This document shows, piece after piece, positions 20,181 through 27,645 of a stretch of 40,591 nt of DNA (positions are counted from its first letter, which is position 1; every line of letters starts with the position of its first letter). Location of the stretch: positions 1 through 40,591 of the forward strand of contig JANQGW010000164.1 of NCBI GenBank assembly GCA_028282905.1. The letters are read 5' to 3'. The DNA is from Sedimentisphaerales bacterium. GTDB lineage: Bacteria > Planctomycetota > Phycisphaerae > Sedimentisphaerales > Anaerohalosphaeraceae. The translations under genes were made by a program, and so were the position numbers. The notes beneath the pieces were generated by a model. The model worked only from the letters and a program-made list of their open reading frames with translations, made no database searches and was not told the DNA's origin.

Positions 20181-23100
20181 CTACTCTTCAATATCTTCAG
20201 AGCCGTCAAACACCTTGAATTCTACCACGTGGACGCCTGGATTGGCACTGTTTTTTAACATATTAAGCCGGACATATCGGCCAGTAAAACCTGTGGGCAT
20301 CGTAATCTTAAAGCTGTGTAAATGCCCGCCGGCAGTGGCTTTCTGTGTATTTCCTGACATATCCACCGCTTTTTGCCAAGTCTTGCCATCCACTGAAACC
20401 TCAATGGTGTACTGATAGTAACGCTGTCCATTCCAGTACGGATATACTTGAAATCCTAATACTTTTTGCACCTTTTGAAGATCAACGGTTAAAGAGGCCG
20501 GCCTTTTTGACCACCAGGACAAGTTTCGGTCCATCACTTCACCGTCAACGGCATATTCGGCTTTCTTATCACCATCCGTATCCGTTGCGGTTATCGGTTT
20601 GTTGACAGCAATTCCGGGAGGTGTCGCTCGTTTAGGCGGAGTATAGCCTGCTTTGTGACCCTGCTGCCACATCTGCCAGCCGTATTTGTTCCACATCTCG
20701 CGAGAGACTGCAGTCGGATCCCCCTGTGCGGTAGCCGGTAGGTTCGTGCGCTGATGCGGCCACTGGCTCAGGTGTTCGTGAGCTTTTCTGTTGTAGTCAT
20801 CCAGTGCCGATGACTCACCGGTCTCAAGCTGCTTTTCAAGTGCCTTTAGATAGAAACGCCAAAGCGGCAATGATCGGTCCCCGACAATACCGGACCACTC
20901 TTTTACTGCATAACCGCCGATATGACCGCCCCAATCTGTAATCTGACGTTTCGCCCCCCATTCAAGTAGATTCTTCTCATCCTCGGTTTGGCCCCAAGAA
21001 CGTGCCCCGGCGGCCCATTTCCCCAGCAGGAAATGTTCATCGGTTGCCATCAGACGGTCATAATCCTCGATATATTGGATCATAGCCGCAGCATTCTTCC
21101 GAAATTGAGCAATATCCCTGGCTTCATAAGCCTGCTTTACCAGAGAACTGTAATGAGTTGCGTAGATTCCCATCGCTTCGCGTCCAAGATTCACCAGGTC
21201 AAAGTGGTACGCTGGGCAATCTTTCAGTTCATCCGCGGCCTCAAGCATGAGTTTCCAGGCACTTACAATGTCCATGTCCGGACCGCTATCGTCCCACAGG
21301 CCCGGCCCGCCTATAAGCAGGGAGTTTCCTGTGCGACCTTCATGCGTATAACGCGAGGCGTAAAGAATATCCCAGGCCTTCCGCACAGAATCAATATCCT
21401 TGCCGTAACGCTTAAGAACGTATTGCTTCTTCCATGCTTCCAAATCCTGAACGCCCTCTCCCCACATCATGTCAAAAAGCAACTCAAAAACGACGGGGTT
21501 GTAACACAACCCCTCCATCATAAGCCCCATTCCAACAGGATTTCCCTTATGCGGAGACGCCTGCATCCGGTTATAATTTCTAACGATCTGGGGAAGGCCA
21601 CCAAAAATATCCACCTGATCGCCAAAGTTCTGAACAATATTCCATATCCACGGTTTATTATACCACCCGCTCTGATGTTTCCATCCGGTCCAGTGCCAGC
21701 TATCACCGTGTAACTCGAGCGCCAGCACGCGATCATCCGGAACGGCATCGAAAAACGCTTTCGTTTGCGCGACCGGCCAGGGGTGGCCCGGGATTTGAGG
21801 ACTTTTGCAGAACCAGGTCTGCATCACCCAAATTCCTTCAGGGTCGCCGTCATCCATCGCTTCAAATATCTTTTTGGCCATACCCGCACGATAGCTAAGC
21901 TCCATCGACGGAGGAATCATCTCGATAAAAGGATCAATCGAGTAATAATGATCGGTTCCGAATATTTCGGTCTGTTTTTCCATGAATACTTTTCCGATTT
22001 CCCTGAATCTCGGATCATCCGGATCGAGAGAAAGGGTGGCCTTAAAACCCTGCCAATCCACTCCGTGGACCTTTAAATCCGGAAAAACTTTCTCTTTAAG
22101 CGTCCTGGGCACATGACCGGAAAATCCCATCAAGACCGATTTCATTCCCAAAGAACGCATTCTTTCAAGAATACGCTCTTGCAGCTTGGCCTGTTTGTCA
22201 ATCACCGATTGTGGAAGCGGACCGCCCCACCCGTCAAGACAAGCCATCCATTGCCACGGCTGCCAGGCAATCCCGGCAAAGTATGATTCCAGATCTTTTG
22301 GAGTCAGCCCGAATTCTTTATAGGTTTCCTGCCATACTTTTTCCTGTCCTAAAGGGCAAAGAGGAAGATTGATACCGTTGAATGCCAGAAAATCAATGGT
22401 TCGCTCCCACTCGGACCAATGCCACCAAGCCATCGAATAACCAAAAGTACAATAATTAAACATAAATCGATATTGAAAAGGAGTGGCTTCGCGGTGCTTA
22501 TGGGCAACTTCGGGAAGTTTCTCCGGCAGATTCAAATTGTCACCATGCCAGGACAAACTGCAATGACACAAATGATTTAAATACCACTTCAAGGCACGCC
22601 CTACCGACACACCGGATGAGCCGCGAAGAATAATTTTTTCACCAATCGACTCGACCTCAAATACATCCAGCTTATCCTGAGCCGGAATAATTGCCACGAC
22701 AAATTTAGAGGCTACAGTTTCTCCCAGCAGACGCTTGATCATGCCTTCTGCAGCCGCCTTTTGAGTCTGTTTCTCATCCGCCGTCAATGGGCGTAGCGTG
22801 GGAATCGGAGACTTGGATCTAATACTCTTTGGCTCGGTATCCTCAATCTCAACCGGAATCAGCCGAATCTGTCCAAGATTCATCACACCGGCATCGGATA
22901 CTTTTGTTGCCTTGAGCTCCAAAGCATACTCACCGCCCTTTTCCAATTTGAGAATCCCTTCAGGGGCGGTATCGGCCCAACGGTTCCAGCCGCCTGTTCC
23001 TTCAACCCTGCCGGAGAGTTTTTGGTCGGATACGGCAATCTCATATTCGGTCACATTTCGTGGCAGTGCATATTGCATTTCAACCCGGTAGTCACCAGTC

Positions 23101-23399
23101 TGCCCACACACAAAACGCCACGACAGGGACTGTGTTGCGTAATCCCACCATCCGATATTCTCGACACCTTCATACACATTGAACCGCGCTTGGCCCGGCC
23201 CCACGATCTTGGCTGCGGCAGATTTGAGCAAGATGCGTCCATCCACCTCAGCCTCGACCATGTTCTTCCGTTCCTGCCAGTTTTCTTTTGCCACGGCCAG
23301 TTGAGTCAGGCCCCACGTGAGAGAAAATACCATCAATGCCGCCAGAAAAGTTTTGGAAGCAATTTCAACAGCCGCTTTACCAACCTTTTTCATTTCCAT
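20181..23399 (-). CDS. Exported alpha-N-acetylglucosaminidase (GH89, NAGLU-like) with binding modules
   Basis: The 1072-residue product has a signal peptide (about 1-37, ending LAVA). A CBM6-like domain (about 48-182) is followed by the NAGLU N-terminal domain (about 212-300, ending in GRALKWYLNHLCHCSLSWHG). The TIM barrel (about 305-650) has FMFNYCTFGYSMAWWHWSEW, SIDPFIEMIPP and GLMMEGLCYNP. By family comparison E493 would be the acid/base and E629 the nucleophile. A helical C-terminal domain (about 655-910) and an F5/8-type discoidin module (about 930-1066) follow. GH89 enzymes release terminal alpha-linked N-acetylglucosamine from glycosaminoglycans or host-type glycans. This is the first gene of the locus that reads down to the URO-D gene at 9038. 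It ends in TAG, which shows that amber is an ordinary stop here. Confidence 0.93.
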   Translation of the reverse strand: MEMKKVGKAAVEIASKTFLAALMVFSLTWGLTQLAVAKENWQERKNMVEAEVDGRILLKSAAAKIVGPGQARFNVYEGVENIGWWDYATQSLSWRFVCGQTGDYRVEMQYALPRNVTEYEIAVSDQKLSGRVEGTGGWNRWADTAPEGILKLEKGGEYALELKATKVSDAGVMNLGQIRLIPVEIEDTEPKSIRSKSPIPTLRPLTADEKQTQKAAAEGMIKRLLGETVASKFVVAIIPAQDKLDVFEVESIGEKIILRGSSGVSVGRALKWYLNHLCHCSLSWHGDNLNLPEKLPEVAHKHREATPFQYRFMFNYCTFGYSMAWWHWSEWERTIDFLAFNGINLPLCPLGQEKVWQETYKEFGLTPKDLESYFAGIAWQPWQWMACLDGWGGPLPQSVIDKQAKLQERILERMRSLGMKSVLMGFSGHVPRTLKEKVFPDLKVHGVDWQGFKATLSLDPDDPRFREIGKVFMEKQTEIFGTDHYYSIDPFIEMIPPSMELSYRAGMAKKIFEAMDDGDPEGIWVMQTWFCKSPQIPGHPWPVAQTKAFFDAVPDDRVLALELHGDSWHWTGWKHQSGWYNKPWIWNIVQNFGDQVDIFGGLPQIVRNYNRMQASPHKGNPVGMGLMMEGLCYNPVVFELLFDMMWGEGVQDLEAWKKQYVLKRYGKDIDSVRKAWDILYASRYTHEGRTGNSLLIGGPGLWDDSGPDMDIVSAWKLMLEAADELKDCPAYHFDLVNLGREAMGIYATHYSSLVKQAYEARDIAQFRKNAAAMIQYIEDYDRLMATDEHFLLGKWAAGARSWGQTEDEKNLLEWGAKRQITDWGGHIGGYAVKEWSGIVGDRSLPLWRFYLKALEKQLETGESSALDDYNRKAHEHLSQWPHQRTNLPATAQGDPTAVSREMWNKYGWQMWQQGHKAGYTPPKRATPPGIAVNKPITATDTDGDKKAEYAVDGEVMDRNLSWWSKRPASLTVDLQKVQKVLGFQVYPYWNGQRYYQYTIEVSVDGKTWQKAVDMSGNTQKATAGGHLHSFKITMPTGFTGRYVRLNMLKNSANPGVHVVEFKVFDGSEDIEE

Positions 23400-23749
23400 C
23401 TTTTCCCTTTATCTCTTATCTATCTACTATAAGGAATGTCATAAGATACTGTTGCCCAAGTAACCAAACCCCACCTTAATGAAGATTACACGTTTAATTA
23501 TAATAATGTATTGAATTTTCTCTGTCAATGAAAATATTATACAACACTCCAGATAGAGAGGATTAATTAGATATTGATACCTTTTAAACAGCATATCAAG
23601 GCCTGTGAAACAAATACAGATAAACCACTTTGTGTGACTTTTTAAGGAACAATGAAATAGACAATCTAATATATTTTCTTTGAGCAATGAAATGATATGA
23701 AACGCCTGCCGTAAAGATAAAATCAGGACAACTGTAACTGTGAACGAAC
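23400..23749 (+). other. Non-coding stretch upstream of the GH89 gene
   Basis: This A/T-rich stretch lies between the GH89 start and the hairpin beyond the PEP-CTERM gene. The binding site (AAAGGG) of GH89 is at its left end. I find no convincing -35/-10 pair and no copy of either operator. A 112-codon minus frame crosses part of it but has no domain signal and runs through the hairpin, so I do not call a gene. Confidence 0.5.
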
Positions 23750-23791
23750 AATCTCCTCCCGGCCCAGAAATCAACAAGCCGGGAGGAGATT
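23750..23791 (-). terminator. Strong hairpin downstream of the PEP-CTERM gene
   Basis: Two perfect 14-base arms (23750-23763 and 23778-23791, core CTCCTCCCGGC / GCCGGGAGGAG) flank a 14-base loop. They lie 38 bases after the stop of the PEP-CTERM gene. The run of U after the stem is weak (TGTTCGTTC on the minus strand), so it may act as an RNA 3' end stabiliser or partial terminator rather than an intrinsic terminator. Confidence 0.6.
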
Positions 23792-23828
23792 AAGACTTCT
23801 GCTTATCAAAATATCAAAGATGGATTGG

Positions 23829-24566
23829 TTATTTCCTGCGACGCAGAACTAGGGCACCGAGTCCCAACAGAGCCATTGTAGCTGGCTCGGGAATCGCGGT
23901 AAACGAAACTTCATCAATCTGACCGATAAAGCCATGTCCGCCGGAAACTTGGTTGCCAATTGAATTGCCGTTCACAACTGCTAACCAATGGATCCAGCCG
24001 CTATCAGTAACATGCTGATTGCCATTGACATAAAGCGTGGTAGCCCCACCATTAAGAGTCGGATCTTTCACTAGAGCAAGATGGTGCCATTGACCAACAG
24101 TGAAATCGCCGGCTGCCTGAAATGCGCCGACTCCGCCTACGAAAATACCCCACTGGTTGCCATCGGCCATAATTGCATAGCCAACACCGCCGTGACCATG
24201 ACTGAGGACAAAGTCCAACGGACCGCCGGCTGCCGCATCAACAGTGGGTTTGACCCACGCTTCAATGCTCCAGCCGTCGCCAGTCGGACCAAAGTGGTCA
24301 GTTCCCAACACATTAGCGCCTGTTTCATACGAAGCAGAACCATCCAGCAGTAATGAGTGGGTGCTGCCGGCAACCGCACCTTCAGCAACAATGGTTCCAG
24401 CCGTACCGGAAGCCAGGGTCGCATTTTGAGCGGCAACATCATCTATCAGAGTTGTAGGTGAACCCGCGCCACCCTCAGCTTCACCCATACCGTAATGGGC
24501 AACCAAACCAGCCTGCGATGCTGCGACAAAGGTAATCACCATCATGACACATACTAATTTTTTCAT
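23829..24566 (-). CDS. PEP-CTERM secreted LamG-domain protein
   Basis: The 245-residue protein has a signal peptide (1-19, ending ASQA). A LamG/concanavalin-type beta-jelly-roll occupies about 20-222 (WSIEAWVKP, GQWHHLALVKD, TLYVNGNQ). The C-terminal sorting signal IPEPATMALLGLGALVLRRRK has the PEP motif, a hydrophobic helix and a basic tail. Such proteins are processed by exosortase and end up on or outside the cell, often with exopolysaccharide. The GGAGG ribosome binding site is strong. The gene stands alone, with operators 3 and 4 and a long leader upstream and a hairpin downstream, so it is probably transcribed by itself. Its LamG region resembles that of the fusion protein at 12214-15876 (GYNLVQQGTQWGAFVGG against GYAIMADGNQWGIFVGG), which suggests they bind related glycans. 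Confidence 0.9.
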   Translation of the reverse strand: MKKLVCVMMVITFVAASQAGLVAHYGMGEAEGGAGSPTTLIDDVAAQNATLASGTAGTIVAEGAVAGSTHSLLLDGSASYETGANVLGTDHFGPTGDGWSIEAWVKPTVDAAAGGPLDFVLSHGHGGVGYAIMADGNQWGIFVGGVGAFQAAGDFTVGQWHHLALVKDPTLNGGATTLYVNGNQHVTDSGWIHWLAVVNGNSIGNQVSGGHGFIGQIDEVSFTAIPEPATMALLGLGALVLRRRK

Positions 24567-24605
24567 CTTAACATCCTCCGAAAAAACTTTTCATCTTTCT
24601 TTCCC

Positions 24606-24627
24606 TTTTTACCCTCTCAGGTAAAAA
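24606..24627 (-). other. Leader stem-loop before the PEP-CTERM gene
   Basis: A perfect 8-base-pair stem (TTTTTACC / GGTAAAAA) with a 6-base loop lies about 40-60 bases upstream of the start codon, within the predicted leader of about 180 bases. It could stabilise the messenger or affect initiation. Confidence 0.4.
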
Positions 24628-24667
24628 TTCGATGCGGCAAGGACCACCCTCACTCACATCCGGCTTT

Positions 24668-24688
24668 TCTTCGACAACACACCGAAGA
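24668..24688 (-). other. Second leader stem-loop before the PEP-CTERM gene
   Basis: TCTTCG and CGAAGA (6 base pairs) flank a 9-base loop in the same leader. It is short enough to be chance; I note it because two hairpins occur in one leader. Confidence 0.28.
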
Positions 24689-24739
24689 TGCCTTCCGACA
24701 CACACTGCACGACGATTTTCTCAAACTGAGAACTTAAAA

Positions 24740-24757
24740 AGATACCACGTCTTATCT
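24740..24757 (+). promoter_or_regulatory. Palindromic operator, copy 3
   Basis: AGATACCACGTCTTATCT is one mismatch from the consensus ARATACCACGTGTTATCT. It lies just downstream of the predicted -10 box of the PEP-CTERM promoter, over the expected start site. Its centre is 22 bases from that of copy 4, about two helical turns. Confidence 0.65.
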
Positions 24758-24760
24758 ATA

Positions 24761-24789
24761 AAGATAACACGTGGTATTTTGCCAGTCAA
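24761..24789 (-). promoter_or_regulatory. Promoter of the PEP-CTERM gene
   Basis: On the minus strand TTGACT (24784-24789) is followed after 17 bases by TATCTT (24761-24766). The -10 match is moderate. The overlap with two operators and the correct orientation support the call. Confidence 0.5.
24762..24779 (-). promoter_or_regulatory. Palindromic operator, copy 4
   Basis: Read on the minus strand it is AAATACCACGTGTTATCT, a full match to the consensus. It lies between the -35 and -10 boxes of the predicted PEP-CTERM promoter, where a bound protein would exclude RNA polymerase. Confidence 0.68.
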
Positions 24790-24927
24790 GTTTTTTTTCA
24801 CCGTCAGACGCAAAAAAGAGTTGACCAAGACATAACTTCTTTCGGAGAAATGATTTAAAAACAAGAAAAACGGAAGAATTACAAAAAATTTTACTGTCTC
24901 AGGACACCTGAATTTTGATTACAATAT

Positions 24928-24950
24928 GGGATTCCAAAGGCTATAATCCC
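24928..24950 (-). terminator. Weak hairpin after the MFS transporter gene
   Basis: GGGATT and AATCCC form a 6-base-pair stem with an 11-base loop, 13 bases past the transporter stop. It has no clear U tract. It may be the end of the GH120 operon. Confidence 0.33.
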
Positions 24951-24962
24951 GGTGGAGCAATT

Positions 24963-26354
24963 TTACGATAACCACATCGCTTCAATTTCTTCTAATGACT
25001 TGCCCTTCGTTTCCGGGACATATCGCCACATGAAGATAATCAGAACAACGCACATCGTGCCGTAGATAAAGAAAGGAAAACCATGATTGAAATGTTTAAT
25101 CAGGAACGAGCTTTCATCCATCATTGGAAATGTCTGGGATACGACTGTGTTGGACAGCCATAAACAGATTGTCGCGATACCCATTGCCCGGCCGCGAATC
25201 TTCGTTGGAAAAATCTCTGACAGAATGACCCAGGTTACCGGTCCAACAGACAGAGCAAACGACGCGATATACACCAAAACAAAGATCAGCAGCCACAGAC
25301 CTGTTGCCTGGTACATGCCGGCTAATCCCATAGCAAACAGAGAAATGCCCATCCCGAAGGAACCAGTAATCATCAACGGCTTTCGTCCCAATTTATCGAC
25401 GGTCCAGATCGCAATGACGGTGAAAATCAGATTTGTTGCTCCCACAACCACCTGCTGCAGCAGAGCTGCATCGATATTTTCGCCGCCCAGCTTTTCAAAG
25501 ATTTCACTGCCAAAGTAGAGAAATACATTGATGCCGGTCACCTGCTGCAAAACCGCTAATACAACGCCTATCACCAGCACAATCTTCATTCCGGGCTGAA
25601 ATAACTGGCCGATAGAACTGCTTTCATGGGTGAGTGTGTCTTCGATCTGCAGCATTTCTCGCTGTGCATATTCGCTGCCATCGACATGCGATAATATTTT
25701 TGCAGCCTTGTCTTTTTTTCCCTGTTTTGTCAACCAGCGAGGGCTTTCCGGGATGATAAACGTCAGAAGTAACAAAAGAACCGCGGGAATTGATTCGGAG
25801 CCAAACATCCATCGCCAGCCGATTTCCGTGTTCCAGCTTTCATCGCCGGAACCGGCAATGAAATAATTGACGAAATAGACCACTAGCATCCCGAAAATGA
25901 TCGCAAACTGGTTCAATGAGACCATACGTCCTCGAATGCGGGCCGGCGCAATTTCTGCGATATACATTGGCGAGGTCATTGAGGCTGCCCCGACTCCCAG
26001 ACCACCAATAATACGGAAAATGATAAATTGCGTCAGATTTTTCGGCAGCGCCGTTCCTACTGCAGAAATCAAGAACAGTGCGGCAGACAGGATCAGCACC
26101 TTTTTTCGACCAAGATGGTCACTTAAGGTACCCGCAAAAGCCGCTCCAAAAATACAGGCAATCAATGCGCTGGAAGCGGCAAATCCCTTCATTGCGGCAT
26201 TTAATTCAAATTTCAACTGGACAAACTTCAGAGACCCGTTAATCACCCCTGTATCGTAGCCAAATAACAATCCTCCCAGAGCTGCCACAAGGCAAACTCC
26301 AATGAGATAAACCGTACTGCCCTTCTGTCCCTTAAGTTCATTATCCAGCGTCAT
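24963..26354 (-). CDS. Sugar:H+ symporter of the MFS sugar-porter family (XylE/AraE/GalP-like)
   Basis: I place the start at 26354: AGGAG lies 5 bases upstream and the protein then begins in the usual way (MTLDNELKGQKG, then the first helix with GGLLFGYDTGVING). The frame is open further upstream, to 26570, but that part overlaps the URO-D gene. The 463-residue product has family signatures DHLGRKK (79-85), YIAEIAPARIRGR (131-143), PESPRWL (202-208) and PETKGKSLEEIE (447-458), with about 12 membrane segments. These match proton-coupled xylose, arabinose and galactose importers. It is the last gene of the operon headed by the GH120 beta-xylosidase, so xylose or a xylo-derived sugar is the likely substrate. 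It lies 31 bases after the URO-D gene. Confidence 0.92.
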   Translation of the reverse strand: MTLDNELKGQKGSTVYLIGVCLVAALGGLLFGYDTGVINGSLKFVQLKFELNAAMKGFAASSALIACIFGAAFAGTLSDHLGRKKVLILSAALFLISAVGTALPKNLTQFIIFRIIGGLGVGAASMTSPMYIAEIAPARIRGRMVSLNQFAIIFGMLVVYFVNYFIAGSGDESWNTEIGWRWMFGSESIPAVLLLLLTFIIPESPRWLTKQGKKDKAAKILSHVDGSEYAQREMLQIEDTLTHESSSIGQLFQPGMKIVLVIGVVLAVLQQVTGINVFLYFGSEIFEKLGGENIDAALLQQVVVGATNLIFTVIAIWTVDKLGRKPLMITGSFGMGISLFAMGLAGMYQATGLWLLIFVLVYIASFALSVGPVTWVILSEIFPTKIRGRAMGIATICLWLSNTVVSQTFPMMDESSFLIKHFNHGFPFFIYGTMCVVLIIFMWRYVPETKGKSLEEIEAMWLS

Positions 26355-26385
26355 GAGTACTCCTGAATACAGGTTATTTATTCTC

Positions 26386-27642
26386 TTATTTGGAACTGTC
26401 CTGAATGGCCCGGAACAAAGCCAACACATTTTCAACAGGCGTTTTGGCCTGGATATTATGAATCGTATTAAAAACCATGCCGGTGGGATTATTAAATATT
26501 TCAATCCGCTGACGCACTTCATGATAAACATCTTCCGGGCTACCAAACGGCAGGGTCTTTTGAGTATCAACCCCGCCGCCCCAGAAAATTACATCCTGAC
26601 CGAATTCATCTTTCAGTTCCTGTGGATCCATACCAACCGCCGAACACTGGACGGGATTGAGAATATCAAAACCGGCCTCGATAAACTCCGGAATCAGTTC
26701 TTTGACGGCCCCGCAGGAGTGGATAAAGACCTTCCAGCTGGATTTGTCATGTATGAAATCATTAATGGCCTTATGGAAAGGCTTATACAGGTCACGGTAA
26801 GCCTGCGGTGAGATAAACAAGCCGTTTTGGGTGCCAAAATCAGTTCCAGTCGTAAAGACCGCCTGAATTTTGTCACCCAACGTCTCGATTAATAATCCCA
26901 GGTTTTTCAAGGCAATTTCACATTGTTTTTCAAAAACCTGATAGACATAATCTCGCCGCATAGCGGTGGAGATATACCATTCTTCAACATCACGAATCCC
27001 GGGGGTCTGCTTCATCCACATGGCAGGAACCAGCGCAATATCCCCGAAACCGGTACCGGGAGCGCTGAGGATTGTGCCTTTTTCGGCCTGGACCGCAGCA
27101 TTGGCCGCATCGAGCAGCGGCTGAATATCAGCGCGTGTCAATTCGCCAAATTCCACCAAGTTGTCCGCCGGATCGAGTTTGTCATCCTCAATCGCCCCCT
27201 GGCGGCAGATCGCATCGAAATAGAAACCGTCTTTGGGCATGTGTCCGCTGGGCGGAACCGATGTATCACCTTCGGGATACAGATACCAGCCACCCTTTTC
27301 ATCCGGCGTCACATTGAAATTGCCCGGAACCAGCACCTCGGTGCCGTCAAACATCGTAAACGGTTTCCAGTCCTTATTCTCAAATCCAAACATGGTTTTG
27401 GGCGGCAACACCGGCATCACATCAATGCCCAGTGCATCCATAAGTTTGTCATCAATTTCGCCCAGCATCTGGAACGGCTCAATAATTTTCACTCGAAAAT
27501 CATCTTCACCGAGCAATGCCCTTCGAACTTTGGATAAGGTACTCGCAGAGATCCCTGTCACATGGGTCGCCCCAAAATCCACACACACCCTGTCGATTGG
27601 TTCATGATTCAAAGTCTTCTGTAATCTTTCACGGGAATTCAT
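26386..27642 (-). CDS. URO-D-family protein, H-x-C type
   Basis: The 418-residue cytoplasmic protein begins MNSRERLQKTLNHEPIDRV, typical of URO-D-like methyltransferase relatives, and is longer than HemE (about 350). FISPQAYRDLYKPFHKAI (276-293) precedes FIHSCG (306-311), in which H308 and C310 match the H-x-C metal ligands of MtaA/MtbA/CmuA. The C-terminal motif HNIQAKTPVENV occurs where those enzymes carry a third cysteine ligand, and no cysteine is present there. Its ATG lies 3 bases after the stop of the malectin GH gene and a further 31-base gap leads to the sugar porter. The substrate is unknown. Within a xylan-type operon, a role on a methylated sugar such as 4-O-methylglucuronate is possible but unproven. 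Confidence 0.87.
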   Translation of the reverse strand: MNSRERLQKTLNHEPIDRVCVDFGATHVTGISASTLSKVRRALLGEDDFRVKIIEPFQMLGEIDDKLMDALGIDVMPVLPPKTMFGFENKDWKPFTMFDGTEVLVPGNFNVTPDEKGGWYLYPEGDTSVPPSGHMPKDGFYFDAICRQGAIEDDKLDPADNLVEFGELTRADIQPLLDAANAAVQAEKGTILSAPGTGFGDIALVPAMWMKQTPGIRDVEEWYISTAMRRDYVYQVFEKQCEIALKNLGLLIETLGDKIQAVFTTGTDFGTQNGLFISPQAYRDLYKPFHKAINDFIHDKSSWKVFIHSCGAVKELIPEFIEAGFDILNPVQCSAVGMDPQELKDEFGQDVIFWGGGVDTQKTLPFGSPEDVYHEVRQRIEIFNNPTGMVFNTIHNIQAKTPVENVLALFRAIQDSSK

Positions 27643-27645
27643 TTA

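Noticed and set aside
20215..20235. A CACGTGGTA sequence resembling the palindromic operator
   Set aside because: It lies inside the GH89 coding region near its 3' end, where it encodes H-V-V-E-F, and the flanks do not match the consensus.
23439..23777. A 112-codon minus-strand frame between GH89 and the PEP-CTERM gene
   Set aside because: It has no domain signal, lies in A/T-rich sequence and starts inside a strong hairpin, so it is probably not a gene.
26355..26570. N-terminal extension of the MFS porter
   Set aside because: It would overlap the URO-D gene on the same strand, and a good ribosome binding site precedes the ATG at 26354.
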